Of a stretch of DNA of 64,000 nt, positions 1 through 7,971 are shown in pieces. Both the position numbers and the translations under genes were made by a program. The notes beneath the pieces were generated by a model. It saw only the letters and a list, made by a program, of their open reading frames with translations, did no database searches and was not told where the DNA came from. The stretch's first letter is position 1, and each line of letters opens with the position of its first letter. The stretch is from NCBI RefSeq assembly GCF_001612985.1, contig NZ_BDBM01000006.1, positions 242,252 through 306,251 on the forward strand, given 5' to 3'. The DNA comes from Nocardia gamkensis NBRC 108242 (GTDB lineage Bacteria; Actinomycetota; Actinomycetes; Mycobacteriales; Mycobacteriaceae).

Positions 1-1
1 C

Positions 2-1618
2 CGGTCCTGGGATTCGCCTCGCGCGCAGACGTATCGGCGCAATCGCGGCGTATCCGGAACCCTGGGCACCGCGGTGACGGTGCAAGCCATGGTCTTCGGC
101 AATCTCGACGAGAAATCCGGCACCGGTGTGTTGTTCAGCCGCAACCCGAACACGGGTGAGCGCGCGATGTTCGGCGAATGGCTCGTCGGCGGGCAAGGTG
201 AGGACGTGGTGTCCGGCCGGACCACGCCGCGGCCGCTCGACGAGCTGGCCATGCTGTTGCCGCAGGTGCACAGCCGGCTCGTCGCGGCGGCCGGCCTGCT
301 GGAACGCGATGGCCGCGATATCCAGGACATCGAATTCACCGTCGAATCCGGCGCCCTGTGGCTGTTGCAGTCCCGCCCCGCCAAGCGCTCGGCGCGCGCG
401 GCTGTGCGGGCCGCGGTGGCCATGACAGACGAGGGCCTGATCGGAGCGGAGGAAGCGCTGGCCAGGGTCACCGCCGATCAGGTGCGTGCCGTGCTGCGCC
501 CGGCGAGCGGCGAGTACACGGGGACGCCGCTGGCGCGCGGCGAATCAGCCTGCCCCGGATTGGCGGCAGGTGTCGTCGTGAGCGATCCGCACGAGGCGGA
601 GCGCCGCGCGGAGGCAGGCGAGGACGTGATTCTGGTGCGCCCGACCACCAGCCCCGACGACCTGCACGGCATGATCGCCGCCCGGGCGATCGTGACCGAA
701 CTGGGCGGTGTCACCTCGCACGCCGCGCTGGTCGGCCGCGAGATCGGCAGGCCGTGTGTGGTCGGCTGCGGTCCCGGGGTCGTCGCGGCGCTGACCGGTC
801 AGGTGGTGACCGTGGACGGCGGCGCGGGCACGGTGTGGCCGGGTCGAGTCGAAGGCAAACCCGTCGACGGGAGCACCCTCGCGGACGTCGGCCGGTTGGC
901 CGGCTGGGCGGGCACCGACATCGACGGGTTCGCGGCGTGGTTGGACGCGCGCACGGCCGACGCCTCGGCACAGGTAACCGTGGCACTCCCGCCTGCGGTG
1001 ACGGAGGTCGCCGACCTCGATCTGCTGCGGCTGATCGGGATCAAAGGCCGAGCCGCCCACGACGCGCTCGCCGCAGGCACAGGCGCGTCGGCCGAGGCCG
1101 TCGCCGCCCGGTGCGAGGAGCTCGTGACCGCGGGTTGGTGCGCCGCGACGCCGATCGGTGTGCGTCTCACCCCCGAGGGCAGACAGCACCTCGACGGTTT
1201 GCTGGCGACGGAACGACGGGCGGTGGACCGCGCCGCGATCGCCTCGGTCTACGCCGAATTCTGTGCTTTCAACGGCACGCTGAAAGAGATCGTGACCGCG
1301 TGGCAGATGAAGGATCCGGCCACCGTCAACGACCACGCCGACGCCGAGTACGACGGCGCGGTCCTGACCCGGCTGACCGAACTGCACCGCGGCGTGCAAC
1401 CGCTACTGCGGCGGATCGGCGATGTCGCACCGCGGCTGGCACGGTATTCCGGCCGGTTCACGCACGCGATCGAGCGGATCGCGGCCGGCGACCACTCCTG
1501 GGTCGCCCGGCCCGTGCTGGACAGCTACCACACCGTGTGGTTCGAGCTGCACGAGGACCTGATCGGACTGTGCGGCCTGAGCCGCGCCGACGAGGCGGCG
1601 GCCGGCCGTGCCCACTGA
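2..1618 (+). CDS. PEP-utilising enzyme, pyruvate phosphate dikinase-like (5' end outside window)
   Basis: The frame is open from base 2, so the start codon lies left of the window; 538 residues are visible. The first residues (SWDSPRAQTYRRN, then a GTAVTVQAMVFGN stretch) match the end of the ATP-grasp/pyruvate-phosphate-dikinase N-terminal domain. A swivelling phosphohistidine domain follows, with GGVTSHAALVGREIGRPCVV at bases ~704-763; the His codon at 719-721 is the expected phosphorylated residue. The last ~200 residues are helical and do not form the PEP-binding TIM barrel of full-length dikinases, as in the short mycobacterial PpdK-type proteins. A phosphotransfer reaction between ATP, a substrate and PEP/pyruvate is the family expectation, but the substrate here is unknown. 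It overlaps the next gene by 11 bp, so the two are probably co-translated. Confidence 0.85.
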   Translation, partial: RSWDSPRAQTYRRNRGVSGTLGTAVTVQAMVFGNLDEKSGTGVLFSRNPNTGERAMFGEWLVGGQGEDVVSGRTTPRPLDELAMLLPQVHSRLVAAAGLLERDGRDIQDIEFTVESGALWLLQSRPAKRSARAAVRAAVAMTDEGLIGAEEALARVTADQVRAVLRPASGEYTGTPLARGESACPGLAAGVVVSDPHEAERRAEAGEDVILVRPTTSPDDLHGMIAARAIVTELGGVTSHAALVGREIGRPCVVGCGPGVVAALTGQVVTVDGGAGTVWPGRVEGKPVDGSTLADVGRLAGWAGTDIDGFAAWLDARTADASAQVTVALPPAVTEVADLDLLRLIGIKGRAAHDALAAGTGASAEAVAARCEELVTAGWCAATPIGVRLTPEGRQHLDGLLATERRAVDRAAIASVYAEFCAFNGTLKEIVTAWQMKDPATVNDHADAEYDGAVLTRLTELHRGVQPLLRRIGDVAPRLARYSGRFTHAIERIAAGDHSWVARPVLDSYHTVWFELHEDLIGLCGLSRADEAAAGRAH

Positions 1619-2393
1619 CCTCGCGGGCGAATCCACCGTGCCCGGTGACCGGTGGGTGGAATTCGCCCAGATCGACAACGTGCGCGACCTGGGCGGGCTA
1701 CCCGTGCAAGGCGGCGGCACCACCCGTTTCGGGGTGGTCTACCGCTCCAGCACGCCGCAGAACCTCACCGAAGCCGATATGGCGAAACTGCTCGGCCCGA
1801 TCGGTCTGCGCACGCTGATCGATCTGCGGCTGCCCGACGAAGTCGAGCGCGAGGGCTACGGACTGCTGGCCACCGCCGACCTGCGGCGGGTCTGCCTGCC
1901 GGTGCGCAAGTCGCCGCAATCCTCGCTGGCGGCAAGGGATCTGGTGCCGGACTCCAGCCGGGTCGATCTGGTGGACCTGTACGACAAGCTGCTGGCGGGC
2001 AGCGCCGACTCCATCGTCGCGGCCGTGCGGCTGGTCGTCGACGCGGGCCGTCACTCGGTGCTGTTCCATTGTGCCGCGGGCAAGGACCGCACCGGCCTGC
2101 TCGCGGCGGTGCTCCTGGACGCGGTCGGCGTGCCGCCGGAGGCCATCGCGGCGGACTACGCGCTGACCGGTGAACGCATGCACCGGGTCCGCGACCGGCT
2201 CGACGCGCTCCCGTCCTACGCGGGACTGCCCCCGGTCAGCACCGGCATTCTCGGCGTCGAGGCCGAGGTGATGCGACGTTTCCTGGCGAACCTGTCCGCC
2301 GACCACGGCGGTGCCGCCCAATGGTTGCTGACCAGCGGGTTGACCACGGTGGAGTTGGCGCGACTGCGCGAGGTGCTGATCGCGCCGGAATAG
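1608..2393 (+). CDS. Tyrosine-protein phosphatase, PtpB-like (261 aa)
   Basis: This is a cytoplasmic phosphatase with the P-loop HCAAGKDRTG at residues 154-163 (Cys155 nucleophile, Arg161), in the form seen in the PtpB/Y_phosphatase3 family. The N-terminal part carries the family's NVRDLGGLPVQGG and GVVYRSSTPQNLT segments. There is no signal peptide, unlike the second phosphatase of this locus at 2842-3747. The GTG start at 1608 lies inside the last codons of the upstream PEP-utilising enzyme, so translational coupling is likely. The link suggests that dephosphorylation and the phosphohistidine enzyme serve one process, but this is inference. The family includes enzymes acting on phosphotyrosine, phosphoserine and phosphoinositides. 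Confidence 0.85.
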   Translation: MPTDLAGESTVPGDRWVEFAQIDNVRDLGGLPVQGGGTTRFGVVYRSSTPQNLTEADMAKLLGPIGLRTLIDLRLPDEVEREGYGLLATADLRRVCLPVRKSPQSSLAARDLVPDSSRVDLVDLYDKLLAGSADSIVAAVRLVVDAGRHSVLFHCAAGKDRTGLLAAVLLDAVGVPPEAIAADYALTGERMHRVRDRLDALPSYAGLPPVSTGILGVEAEVMRRFLANLSADHGGAAQWLLTSGLTTVELARLREVLIAPE

Positions 2394-2841
2394 GGGCGTG
2401 GGGACGGAGAGCGGCCGTCATCGCGCCCGGCTGGAACAGCCGGGTGATATGGCGGTCCGCCGGCTCGGTGGCGACAGCGTCGCCGGAACCGAGCCGCGAA
2501 CTCGCCCCGCGCTCGGCGGTCAACGCATCTTCGGCGCCGGAATCGCGAAGGAAATCAATGAAGCTGGACTTCTGGCGCTGCCCCGGGTCTTCGGCGAGCA
2601 CCCGGTCGAAGGCCGCTGGGCGGGGCAAGCACAACGCGGTGAGGGACGCGACTCGTTCGGCGGGTCGAGCGGCGGGCACCCGACGACCGCATCTCGCGCG
2701 CTTCAGTGGAGGCAACCGCACTCGCATGCCATCGGCGGTTCGAGTCGCGAGCATCGGTGCGGCCGGTGACCGAGCTCGTGTCCCGGCACCACTGAGCGGG
2801 CCGGGGGACCCACGATCCACCCGACCCGCCGACGTCCGTGA
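2394..2841. other. Intergenic region between convergent phosphatase genes, no supported gene
   Basis: This stretch of 448 bp lies between two tail-to-tail phosphatase genes. Open frames exist on both strands, but none shows a recognisable domain, a good ribosome-binding site or a coherent protein pattern. No strong terminator hairpin was recognised. It may be decayed coding sequence; nothing specific can be supported. Confidence 0.5.
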
Positions 2842-3747
2842 CTACCGCGACAGCAGCTTGGATTTCAGCGCCTCCAGCGTCGGACCGTCCACGCCGAGCC
2901 CCTCGGAGACGAACCGGTCGAACGAACCGAAGGACGCGCCGGCCTGGTCGAACGCGGCATCGAGGAAGTCGCGCTGCACGCCGAGGATCGGATCGAACAG
3001 CGCGGGATCGGTGACCAGTCCCTTGGCCACCAGTCCGTCCATCAGCGCCTTGTTACCCGCGGCGAGGTTGTCGTTCGACTCCAGATAATCCTTGTACACC
3101 TGGCCCTTCGGGACGCCGAGCGCCGTCATCAGGATCGCGGTCATCCAGCCGGTACGGTCCTTGCCCGCGGTGCAGTGGAACAGCACCGGCCCGGTGGCGT
3201 TCGCGATATCGCGGATGGCTGCGCCGAACCGGCCGCGCGCCGTGGCGTCGCTGACCAGCCAGCGGTAGTAGTCGCGCATGATGCCCGCGGCCTTGCCGTC
3301 GCCGAACATCTCTTGCTGCACGGCCGGGCCGCCCTGTACCGCCTTGCCGACCATCAGGTAGAAGTCGTTGCCCGGGTCGTACACCGGACGCGCGAGGGCG
3401 GGAATCGACGCGGGAAGCTTGTCGGGATTGGCCCCCGACTCGGCCGGACTGCGGAAATCGATCACCGCGGTGATGCCCGCGGCCACCAGCTTCTGCTGGT
3501 CGGCGGCGGTGAGCTTGTCCAGGGCTTCGGTGCGGAAGACGACGCCGGTCCGTAGTTTGCCGTTGCCCTGGGTGGGATAGTCGCCGATGTCCCTGGCATT
3601 CGGCGCCGCCGATAGCTGCATGGAACGGTCGTGCACGGTGTGCACGAGTGCGGGGCCCGCGAATGCGGTGGTGGTGGACGGGAATACGGCGATCAGTGCG
3701 GCGGCGACACCGGTCATCGCCCCGCGAACAGCACGCGAAATCGTCAC
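2842..3747 (-). CDS. Secreted tyrosine-protein phosphatase (301 aa)
   Basis: The GTG start at 3747 has AAGGAA 8-9 bases upstream. Residues 1-30 form a Sec-type signal peptide (a short Arg-containing head, a hydrophobic core, and a cleavage site near TTTAFA). The mature protein has the family's NARDIGDYPTQ segment, an AVIDFRSPAES stretch near residues 94-104, and the catalytic loop HCTAGKDRTG at 191-200 with Cys192 and Arg198. It is therefore an exported PtpB/Y_phosphatase-type enzyme acting at the cell surface or outside the cell. It lies downstream of, and on the same strand as, the large PEP-utilising fusion gene, 79 bp away. The substrate is unknown. Confidence 0.85.
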   Translation of the reverse strand: MTISRAVRGAMTGVAAALIAVFPSTTTAFAGPALVHTVHDRSMQLSAAPNARDIGDYPTQGNGKLRTGVVFRTEALDKLTAADQQKLVAAGITAVIDFRSPAESGANPDKLPASIPALARPVYDPGNDFYLMVGKAVQGGPAVQQEMFGDGKAAGIMRDYYRWLVSDATARGRFGAAIRDIANATGPVLFHCTAGKDRTGWMTAILMTALGVPKGQVYKDYLESNDNLAAGNKALMDGLVAKGLVTDPALFDPILGVQRDFLDAAFDQAGASFGSFDRFVSEGLGVDGPTLEALKSKLLSR

Positions 3748-3826
3748 TGGATCATTCCTTCCATAGGGTCGCGGCCCGGCGGCGCCGAACCGGCAAGGGG
3801 CCGGGGTGCGCGCCCCCGGCCCCGGC

Positions 3827-6229
3827 TCATGCGTCGGCGAGCAGGGTGACCGTGCCGGCCGACCCGTCCACGCGCACGCGCTGGCCGTCGGCGAGGGCCG
3901 CGCTGGCGGTCTTGGTGTCGACGACGCAGGGGATGCCGAATTCCCGGGCCACGATGGCGGCGTGCGAAGCGGATCCGCCGATGTCGGTGACCACCGCGGC
4001 CGCGTAGGCGAACATCGCGGTGTGCCCGGTGTCGGTGACCGACGCGACCAGGATGTCGCCCGGTTCGATGTCGTCGTCGAGGGACAGCACGCGTTTCACG
4101 GTGCCCTCCACGACGCCGGAGGACACTCCGATGCCGGTCAGGCTTTCCCCGGGCGCCAAAGCGTCCGCATCCGAGAGCGGTTCCCAATCGCCCGCGATCA
4201 CGTCCGGCATCCGGATGCCCTGTAGCCAGGTGAGTTCAGCCCGCCGCCGTGCTACGCGCTCGGTCAGATCGGCAGGCGCCCAGAGAATTTCGTCGAGGGT
4301 GAGGAAGCAGGCGTCCTCGGCCCGCTGTAGCCGCCCTTCCCGGATCAGCCGGCCCGCCCGCTCGCGCACGGCGAGGCGCAGGCAGTGGGTGTACCGGACG
4401 ACGGCGTCGCGGACGCGTTCGCGCGCCATCGTCGCTCCCGCCGCCATCCGCGCGGTGCGGCTCGGGGACGAGTCGACCGGTTCCCGCTTGGGCGCGGGCA
4501 GCGCGGCCGCTCGGGCCGCGGCGGTGACCAGCAGTTCGGGCCGGTCGCCGAAAGTCGGGTTGATCAGCTCGCATTCGCCCGGGCCGCGATGCCCGATCCG
4601 GTGCAGTTCCTCGTCCAGCGCGGCGGAGAACGCCGGGGAGATCGCCCGCGCCGCGGCGACATCGCCCGAATGCGCCGCGTCCTGCAACGCGGTGTCGGCC
4701 CGGCACAGCGCGGCGAGCCGTTCCACGGCGAGCATGGTCCTGGCCGACTCCAACCGCTCGAGGTCGATGGGCACGTCCGCCGATTCCTTGCCACGGGAGT
4801 GGATGGCCGTCGCCGCGCCGGTCATCATCACGCCGATGGACGCCGCCGCCCACGAGTGGTTCAGCCGGTCCCGCCACAGCAGGGCCCGAGCGTGCAGTTG
4901 CTCGTCGGTGAGCTCGCGGATCGCCGCGGCGCTCAACGTCTCCTGGTGCGCGGCGGCGTTGATACCGTCGGTGGTCTCCCGATAACGCAGCGCCGTGCGC
5001 AGCACCCGGCCCGCGGCGCGCCAGGTGGCGCGGGTACTGGCGAAACCGGTCGGGGTGGGTGGTTTGCCGTGCGGGGTCAGCGAGATCTCGGCCGGGATGT
5101 TGCCGTAGACGTCGCGACGGATGCTCCGCTCGTCCCAGCCCGGCATGTTCTCCGCGGCCAGCACCCCGATGGAGGCGTTGATGTAGATGTGGTGCCCGAG
5201 CACGGTGGTGACCCGGCTGGTCCAGTGCTCCAGCGCGATGCCCTCCAGTGCGATCATCCGGCCCATCGCCGCGTTGGCCAGCCGGATCGCGCCCGCCTGC
5301 AGATCAACGGTCAGCGGCGTGAGCGGGCCGGGCAGCGCCTCGGAGGTATTCGTCGCGGTGTGCACCGGATAGGCCGGGTCGACGCGATCGTCGAATTCGC
5401 CTTCGAGACCTTCCGGCGCCACCGACACCAGGGCGTGGCCGTCCGACGTGGCCGCGCGGGTAGGCACCAGATAGCCGGGCAGCGGGATCGCGCCGGTGCG
5501 AGCTACGAGTTCGCCGCCGTCGACCTTGCGGCCGCCCAGTCCGCGAACGATATCCGCCGCCACTTCCGATGCGGTCCACCCGCAGCGGAATCCCCACTCG
5601 TCGCGCGCTGCCGTCGAATCCACCTGCGGTACGGGCCGCGCGCGCGACTTCCGCCGCAGCCGCCGTGTTCCCGCCGCTGCACGGAGGCGGCGCGCGTCCT
5701 CGGCGGAAACCACGCCGGGCGCGGCCAGCTCCACCACGCCGGTACGTCCCGATCCCACGGCCAGTACCAGGAAGCGTTCGAAGTCGTCGGTGTGCAGCAC
5801 CTGGAATCCGCCCGCCGGGCGGGAACCCAGCAGCCGCAGCAGGTTTCGCCCGCTCGCGCCCTCGACGCGCCTGCCCGCGATCGGGGCGGTGCGCACGATC
5901 AGCGCCTGTGCCCCGCTGGATCGCACCGCATCCTCGGTGACCGCATTCGATCCCGCGCCTACGGGAACCACGATTCGCGCCCCCGCCGCTCGGGCCGCTC
6001 GCGCGATCGCGGCGAGCGAACCGCCCAGGTATACCACCGCCGCACAGTCGGCGACGGCCTGCGCGCAGATCGCCGGCCCCTCCGGGTCACCGGTGATCAC
6101 CTCGACCCGAGGATCGACGTACCGGTGGCGCTCGCGATCAAGCCCGACCACGTCGTGGCCCGCGGCCAGCAGCATGCGCGCCACCGCGCGACCGGTCGGA
6201 TCGGAAACTCCGGTGACCAGGACCCGCAT
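3827..6229 (-). CDS. NAD(P)-binding epimerase-like / PEP-utilising mobile-domain fusion protein (800 aa)
   Basis: The start is placed at ATG 6229, which has a strong GGAGGAAG ribosome-binding site; the open frame runs 20 codons further upstream without one. Residues 1-~200 form a Rossmann fold starting MRVLVTGVSDPTG, as in NmrA/epimerase-type SDRs. The middle (~270-700) resembles the helical part of PEP synthase/rifampin-phosphotransferase-like proteins, including NTSEALPGPLTPL. The C-terminus is a phosphohistidine domain with GGSASHAAIVAREFGIPCVV; His756 is the expected phospho-acceptor. No ATP-grasp domain is visible, so the phosphate donor must be another protein or the domain may be regulatory. 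The same fusion architecture is known in mycobacteria (Rv2047c type), of unknown function. Confidence 0.8.
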   Translation of the reverse strand: MRVLVTGVSDPTGRAVARMLLAAGHDVVGLDRERHRYVDPRVEVITGDPEGPAICAQAVADCAAVVYLGGSLAAIARAARAAGARIVVPVGAGSNAVTEDAVRSSGAQALIVRTAPIAGRRVEGASGRNLLRLLGSRPAGGFQVLHTDDFERFLVLAVGSGRTGVVELAAPGVVSAEDARRLRAAAGTRRLRRKSRARPVPQVDSTAARDEWGFRCGWTASEVAADIVRGLGGRKVDGGELVARTGAIPLPGYLVPTRAATSDGHALVSVAPEGLEGEFDDRVDPAYPVHTATNTSEALPGPLTPLTVDLQAGAIRLANAAMGRMIALEGIALEHWTSRVTTVLGHHIYINASIGVLAAENMPGWDERSIRRDVYGNIPAEISLTPHGKPPTPTGFASTRATWRAAGRVLRTALRYRETTDGINAAAHQETLSAAAIRELTDEQLHARALLWRDRLNHSWAAASIGVMMTGAATAIHSRGKESADVPIDLERLESARTMLAVERLAALCRADTALQDAAHSGDVAAARAISPAFSAALDEELHRIGHRGPGECELINPTFGDRPELLVTAAARAAALPAPKREPVDSSPSRTARMAAGATMARERVRDAVVRYTHCLRLAVRERAGRLIREGRLQRAEDACFLTLDEILWAPADLTERVARRRAELTWLQGIRMPDVIAGDWEPLSDADALAPGESLTGIGVSSGVVEGTVKRVLSLDDDIEPGDILVASVTDTGHTAMFAYAAAVVTDIGGSASHAAIVAREFGIPCVVDTKTASAALADGQRVRVDGSAGTVTLLADA

Positions 6230-6314
6230 GAATTCTTCCTCCTCGCTGGCGCCCACGCAGACGTGACGCCGTTCACACACCATCGCCACCCGGTGCTCCC
6301 GTGCTGGTGCACAG

Positions 6315-6329
6315 TCCCGATCACCGGGA
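6315..6329. promoter_or_regulatory. Palindromic operator candidate P1, copy a
   Basis: The sequence is TCCCGATCACCGGGA, one mismatch from the perfect palindrome TCCCGGTSACCGGGA. It sits 64 bp before the ATG of the flavoprotein at 6393, in the divergent gap with the PEP fusion gene. Related copies lie at 7888-7902, 15290-15304, 15893-15907 and 18372-18386, all upstream of genes of the same pathway. The binding protein is unknown; the clustered IclR regulator is the first candidate. Confidence 0.55.
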
Positions 6330-6392
6330 CCGGAGGGTCGCTCACCAAGATGGGCCTGCGGCCACCGAGCGCGGAGCGGGAAGGTCGACTAC

Positions 6393-7874
6393 ATGAGTGA
6401 TCGGAATTCGGTCGCGCCCCGCGCGGCCGCCGACGTGCGCGCCTACGACATCGAGACCGATGTGCTGGTGGTGGGCTACGGATGTGCCGGGTCCGCCGCG
6501 GCATTCGAGGCGGCGGCGGGCGGCGCGCAGGTCCTGGTGCTGGATCGGATGAGCGGTCCCGGCGGCGCATCCGCCCTCTCCGGCGGCGAGATCTATCTCG
6601 GCGGCGGCACACCGATCCAGCGGGCCTGCGGGTTCGACGACGATCCGGCGGCGATGGCCGCGTTCCTGTCGGCCGCGCTCGGGCCGGGCGCCGACCCGGA
6701 CAAGATCACGCGCTACTGCGAGGACAGCGTCGCGCATTTCCACTGGCTCGCCGACCGCGGTGTGCCGTTCAACCCCACGCTGTGGGACGCGCCTGCCTGG
6801 GTGCCGCCGACGGATGACGGGCTCATGTGGCTGGGGGAGAACAGCGCGCCGTTCGCCGAACTCGCCGCGCCCGCGCCCCGTGGCCATCGCCCGGCCGCCG
6901 CCGACTTCGGCGGCAAGCTGCTCATGGACCGCCTTGCCGGGGCCGCTCGATCCGCCGGTGCCACGATGCTTTCCGACACCAGGGCGACCTGCCTGATCGT
7001 CGCGGGCGACGGCACGGTCGTCGGCGCGGTGGCCCGGCGGTACGGCGCGGAGCTGACCGTCCGTGCCCGCCGCGGCGTCGTGCTGACCACCGGCGGATTC
7101 GTCGACAACGACGCCATGCTGGCCGCGCACGCGCCGAAACTGCTGGGACACACCAAGGTCAGCGCGGGCACCGACGACGGAAGCGGGATCCGGATGGCAC
7201 AGGCGCTCGGCGCGGCCGTGCGGCACATGGCCACCGGCCAGGTGGGCATCTCACTCGTTCCCGGCCTGGCCGCGCGCGGCATGGTGGTGAACGGGAACGG
7301 GCAGCGGTTCATCAACGAGGACACCTATCCCGGCCGGATCGGCCAGGCGGCGCTGTTCCGGCAGGACATGCGGACCTGGGTCGTGCTCGACGAACGGGCC
7401 TTCGAGGAAGTACCGGAACCGCAGCGGTGGGGTGTGCGGCCGACCCACGTGGCGGAGACCGCCGAGGAACTCGCCGATCTGATGGACCTACCGGCGACCG
7501 CATTGGCCGACACCATCCGCCGGTACAACAGCTTCGCCTCCCGCGGCGTGGATCCCGAATTCGGGAAAGCGCCGCGCTGGCTGCGGCCCCTCGCGCCACC
7601 GCTCGCCGCGATCGACGTGCGGGCGGGGGTGCGGCCGCCGTCGGAGTCCGGTGACCGCCGCGGGACCGGCGCATCCGTCTTCACCCTCGGCGGTCTGCAC
7701 ACCTCGCTCGACGGCGCCGTGCTCGACATCGACGGCGCCCCGATCCCCGGGCTGTTCGCCGCGGGCCGGGCCGCCAGCAACCTGCACGGCGAGGGCTACA
7801 TCAGCGGCACTTCGCTCGGCGACGGCACCTTCTTCGGCCGCCGCGCGGGCGCCGCCGCGGCTCGCACCGACTGA
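6393..7874 (+). CDS. FAD-dependent 3-ketosteroid delta-4-(5-alpha)-dehydrogenase-like flavoprotein (493 aa)
   Basis: This is a flavoprotein of the fumarate-reductase/3-ketosteroid-dehydrogenase superfamily. The dinucleotide-binding site VLVVGYGCAGSAAAFEAA is at residues 24-41. SGPGGASALSGGEIYLGGGT follows, and the C-terminal FAD segment has GYISGTSLGDGTFFGRRAG. By memory it aligns end to end with the Rhodococcus jostii delta-4-(5-alpha)-3-ketosteroid dehydrogenase (Kst4D) better than with delta-1 KstD. It would desaturate the A ring of a 3-oxo steroid or a similar terpenoid in the cytoplasm. It is the first gene of the + strand catabolic block, followed 98 bp later by the HsaA-like oxygenase. 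A palindromic element lies 64 bp upstream. The true substrate is not shown by the sequence. Confidence 0.8.
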   Translation: MSDRNSVAPRAAADVRAYDIETDVLVVGYGCAGSAAAFEAAAGGAQVLVLDRMSGPGGASALSGGEIYLGGGTPIQRACGFDDDPAAMAAFLSAALGPGADPDKITRYCEDSVAHFHWLADRGVPFNPTLWDAPAWVPPTDDGLMWLGENSAPFAELAAPAPRGHRPAAADFGGKLLMDRLAGAARSAGATMLSDTRATCLIVAGDGTVVGAVARRYGAELTVRARRGVVLTTGGFVDNDAMLAAHAPKLLGHTKVSAGTDDGSGIRMAQALGAAVRHMATGQVGISLVPGLAARGMVVNGNGQRFINEDTYPGRIGQAALFRQDMRTWVVLDERAFEEVPEPQRWGVRPTHVAETAEELADLMDLPATALADTIRRYNSFASRGVDPEFGKAPRWLRPLAPPLAAIDVRAGVRPPSESGDRRGTGASVFTLGGLHTSLDGAVLDIDGAPIPGLFAAGRAASNLHGEGYISGTSLGDGTFFGRRAGAAAARTD

Positions 7875-7887
7875 TCCCGCCGGTGGG

Positions 7888-7902
7888 TTCCGGTCATCGG
7901 GA
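7888..7902. promoter_or_regulatory. Palindromic operator candidate P1, copy b
   Basis: The + strand reads TTCCGGTCATCGGGA; its reverse complement TCCCGATGACCGGAA matches copy a at 13 of 15 positions. It lies in the short gap after the flavoprotein gene and 70 bp before the HsaA-like gene start, the same spacing as the other strong copies. It probably marks a separate promoter for the hsaA-hsaD pair. Confidence 0.5.
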
Positions 7903-7971
7903 TGGATCGGGGCCGACGGCGCCGCACCGGCCTAGCGTCGAAAGACGGCACTACGAGGAGGACTACCGCAT

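Noticed and set aside
2725..2765. A tRNA-like GGTTCGAGTC stretch in the gap between phosphatase genes
   Set aside because: The flanking bases do not form a T-arm stem, and no acceptor or anticodon arm could be drawn.
4385..6400. A 671-codon open frame on the + strand opposite the PEP fusion gene
   Set aside because: It mirrors the high-GC codon pattern of the real gene, has no domain and no ribosome-binding site. The same holds for long antisense frames at 10018-12303, 11537-13168 and 47830-49908.
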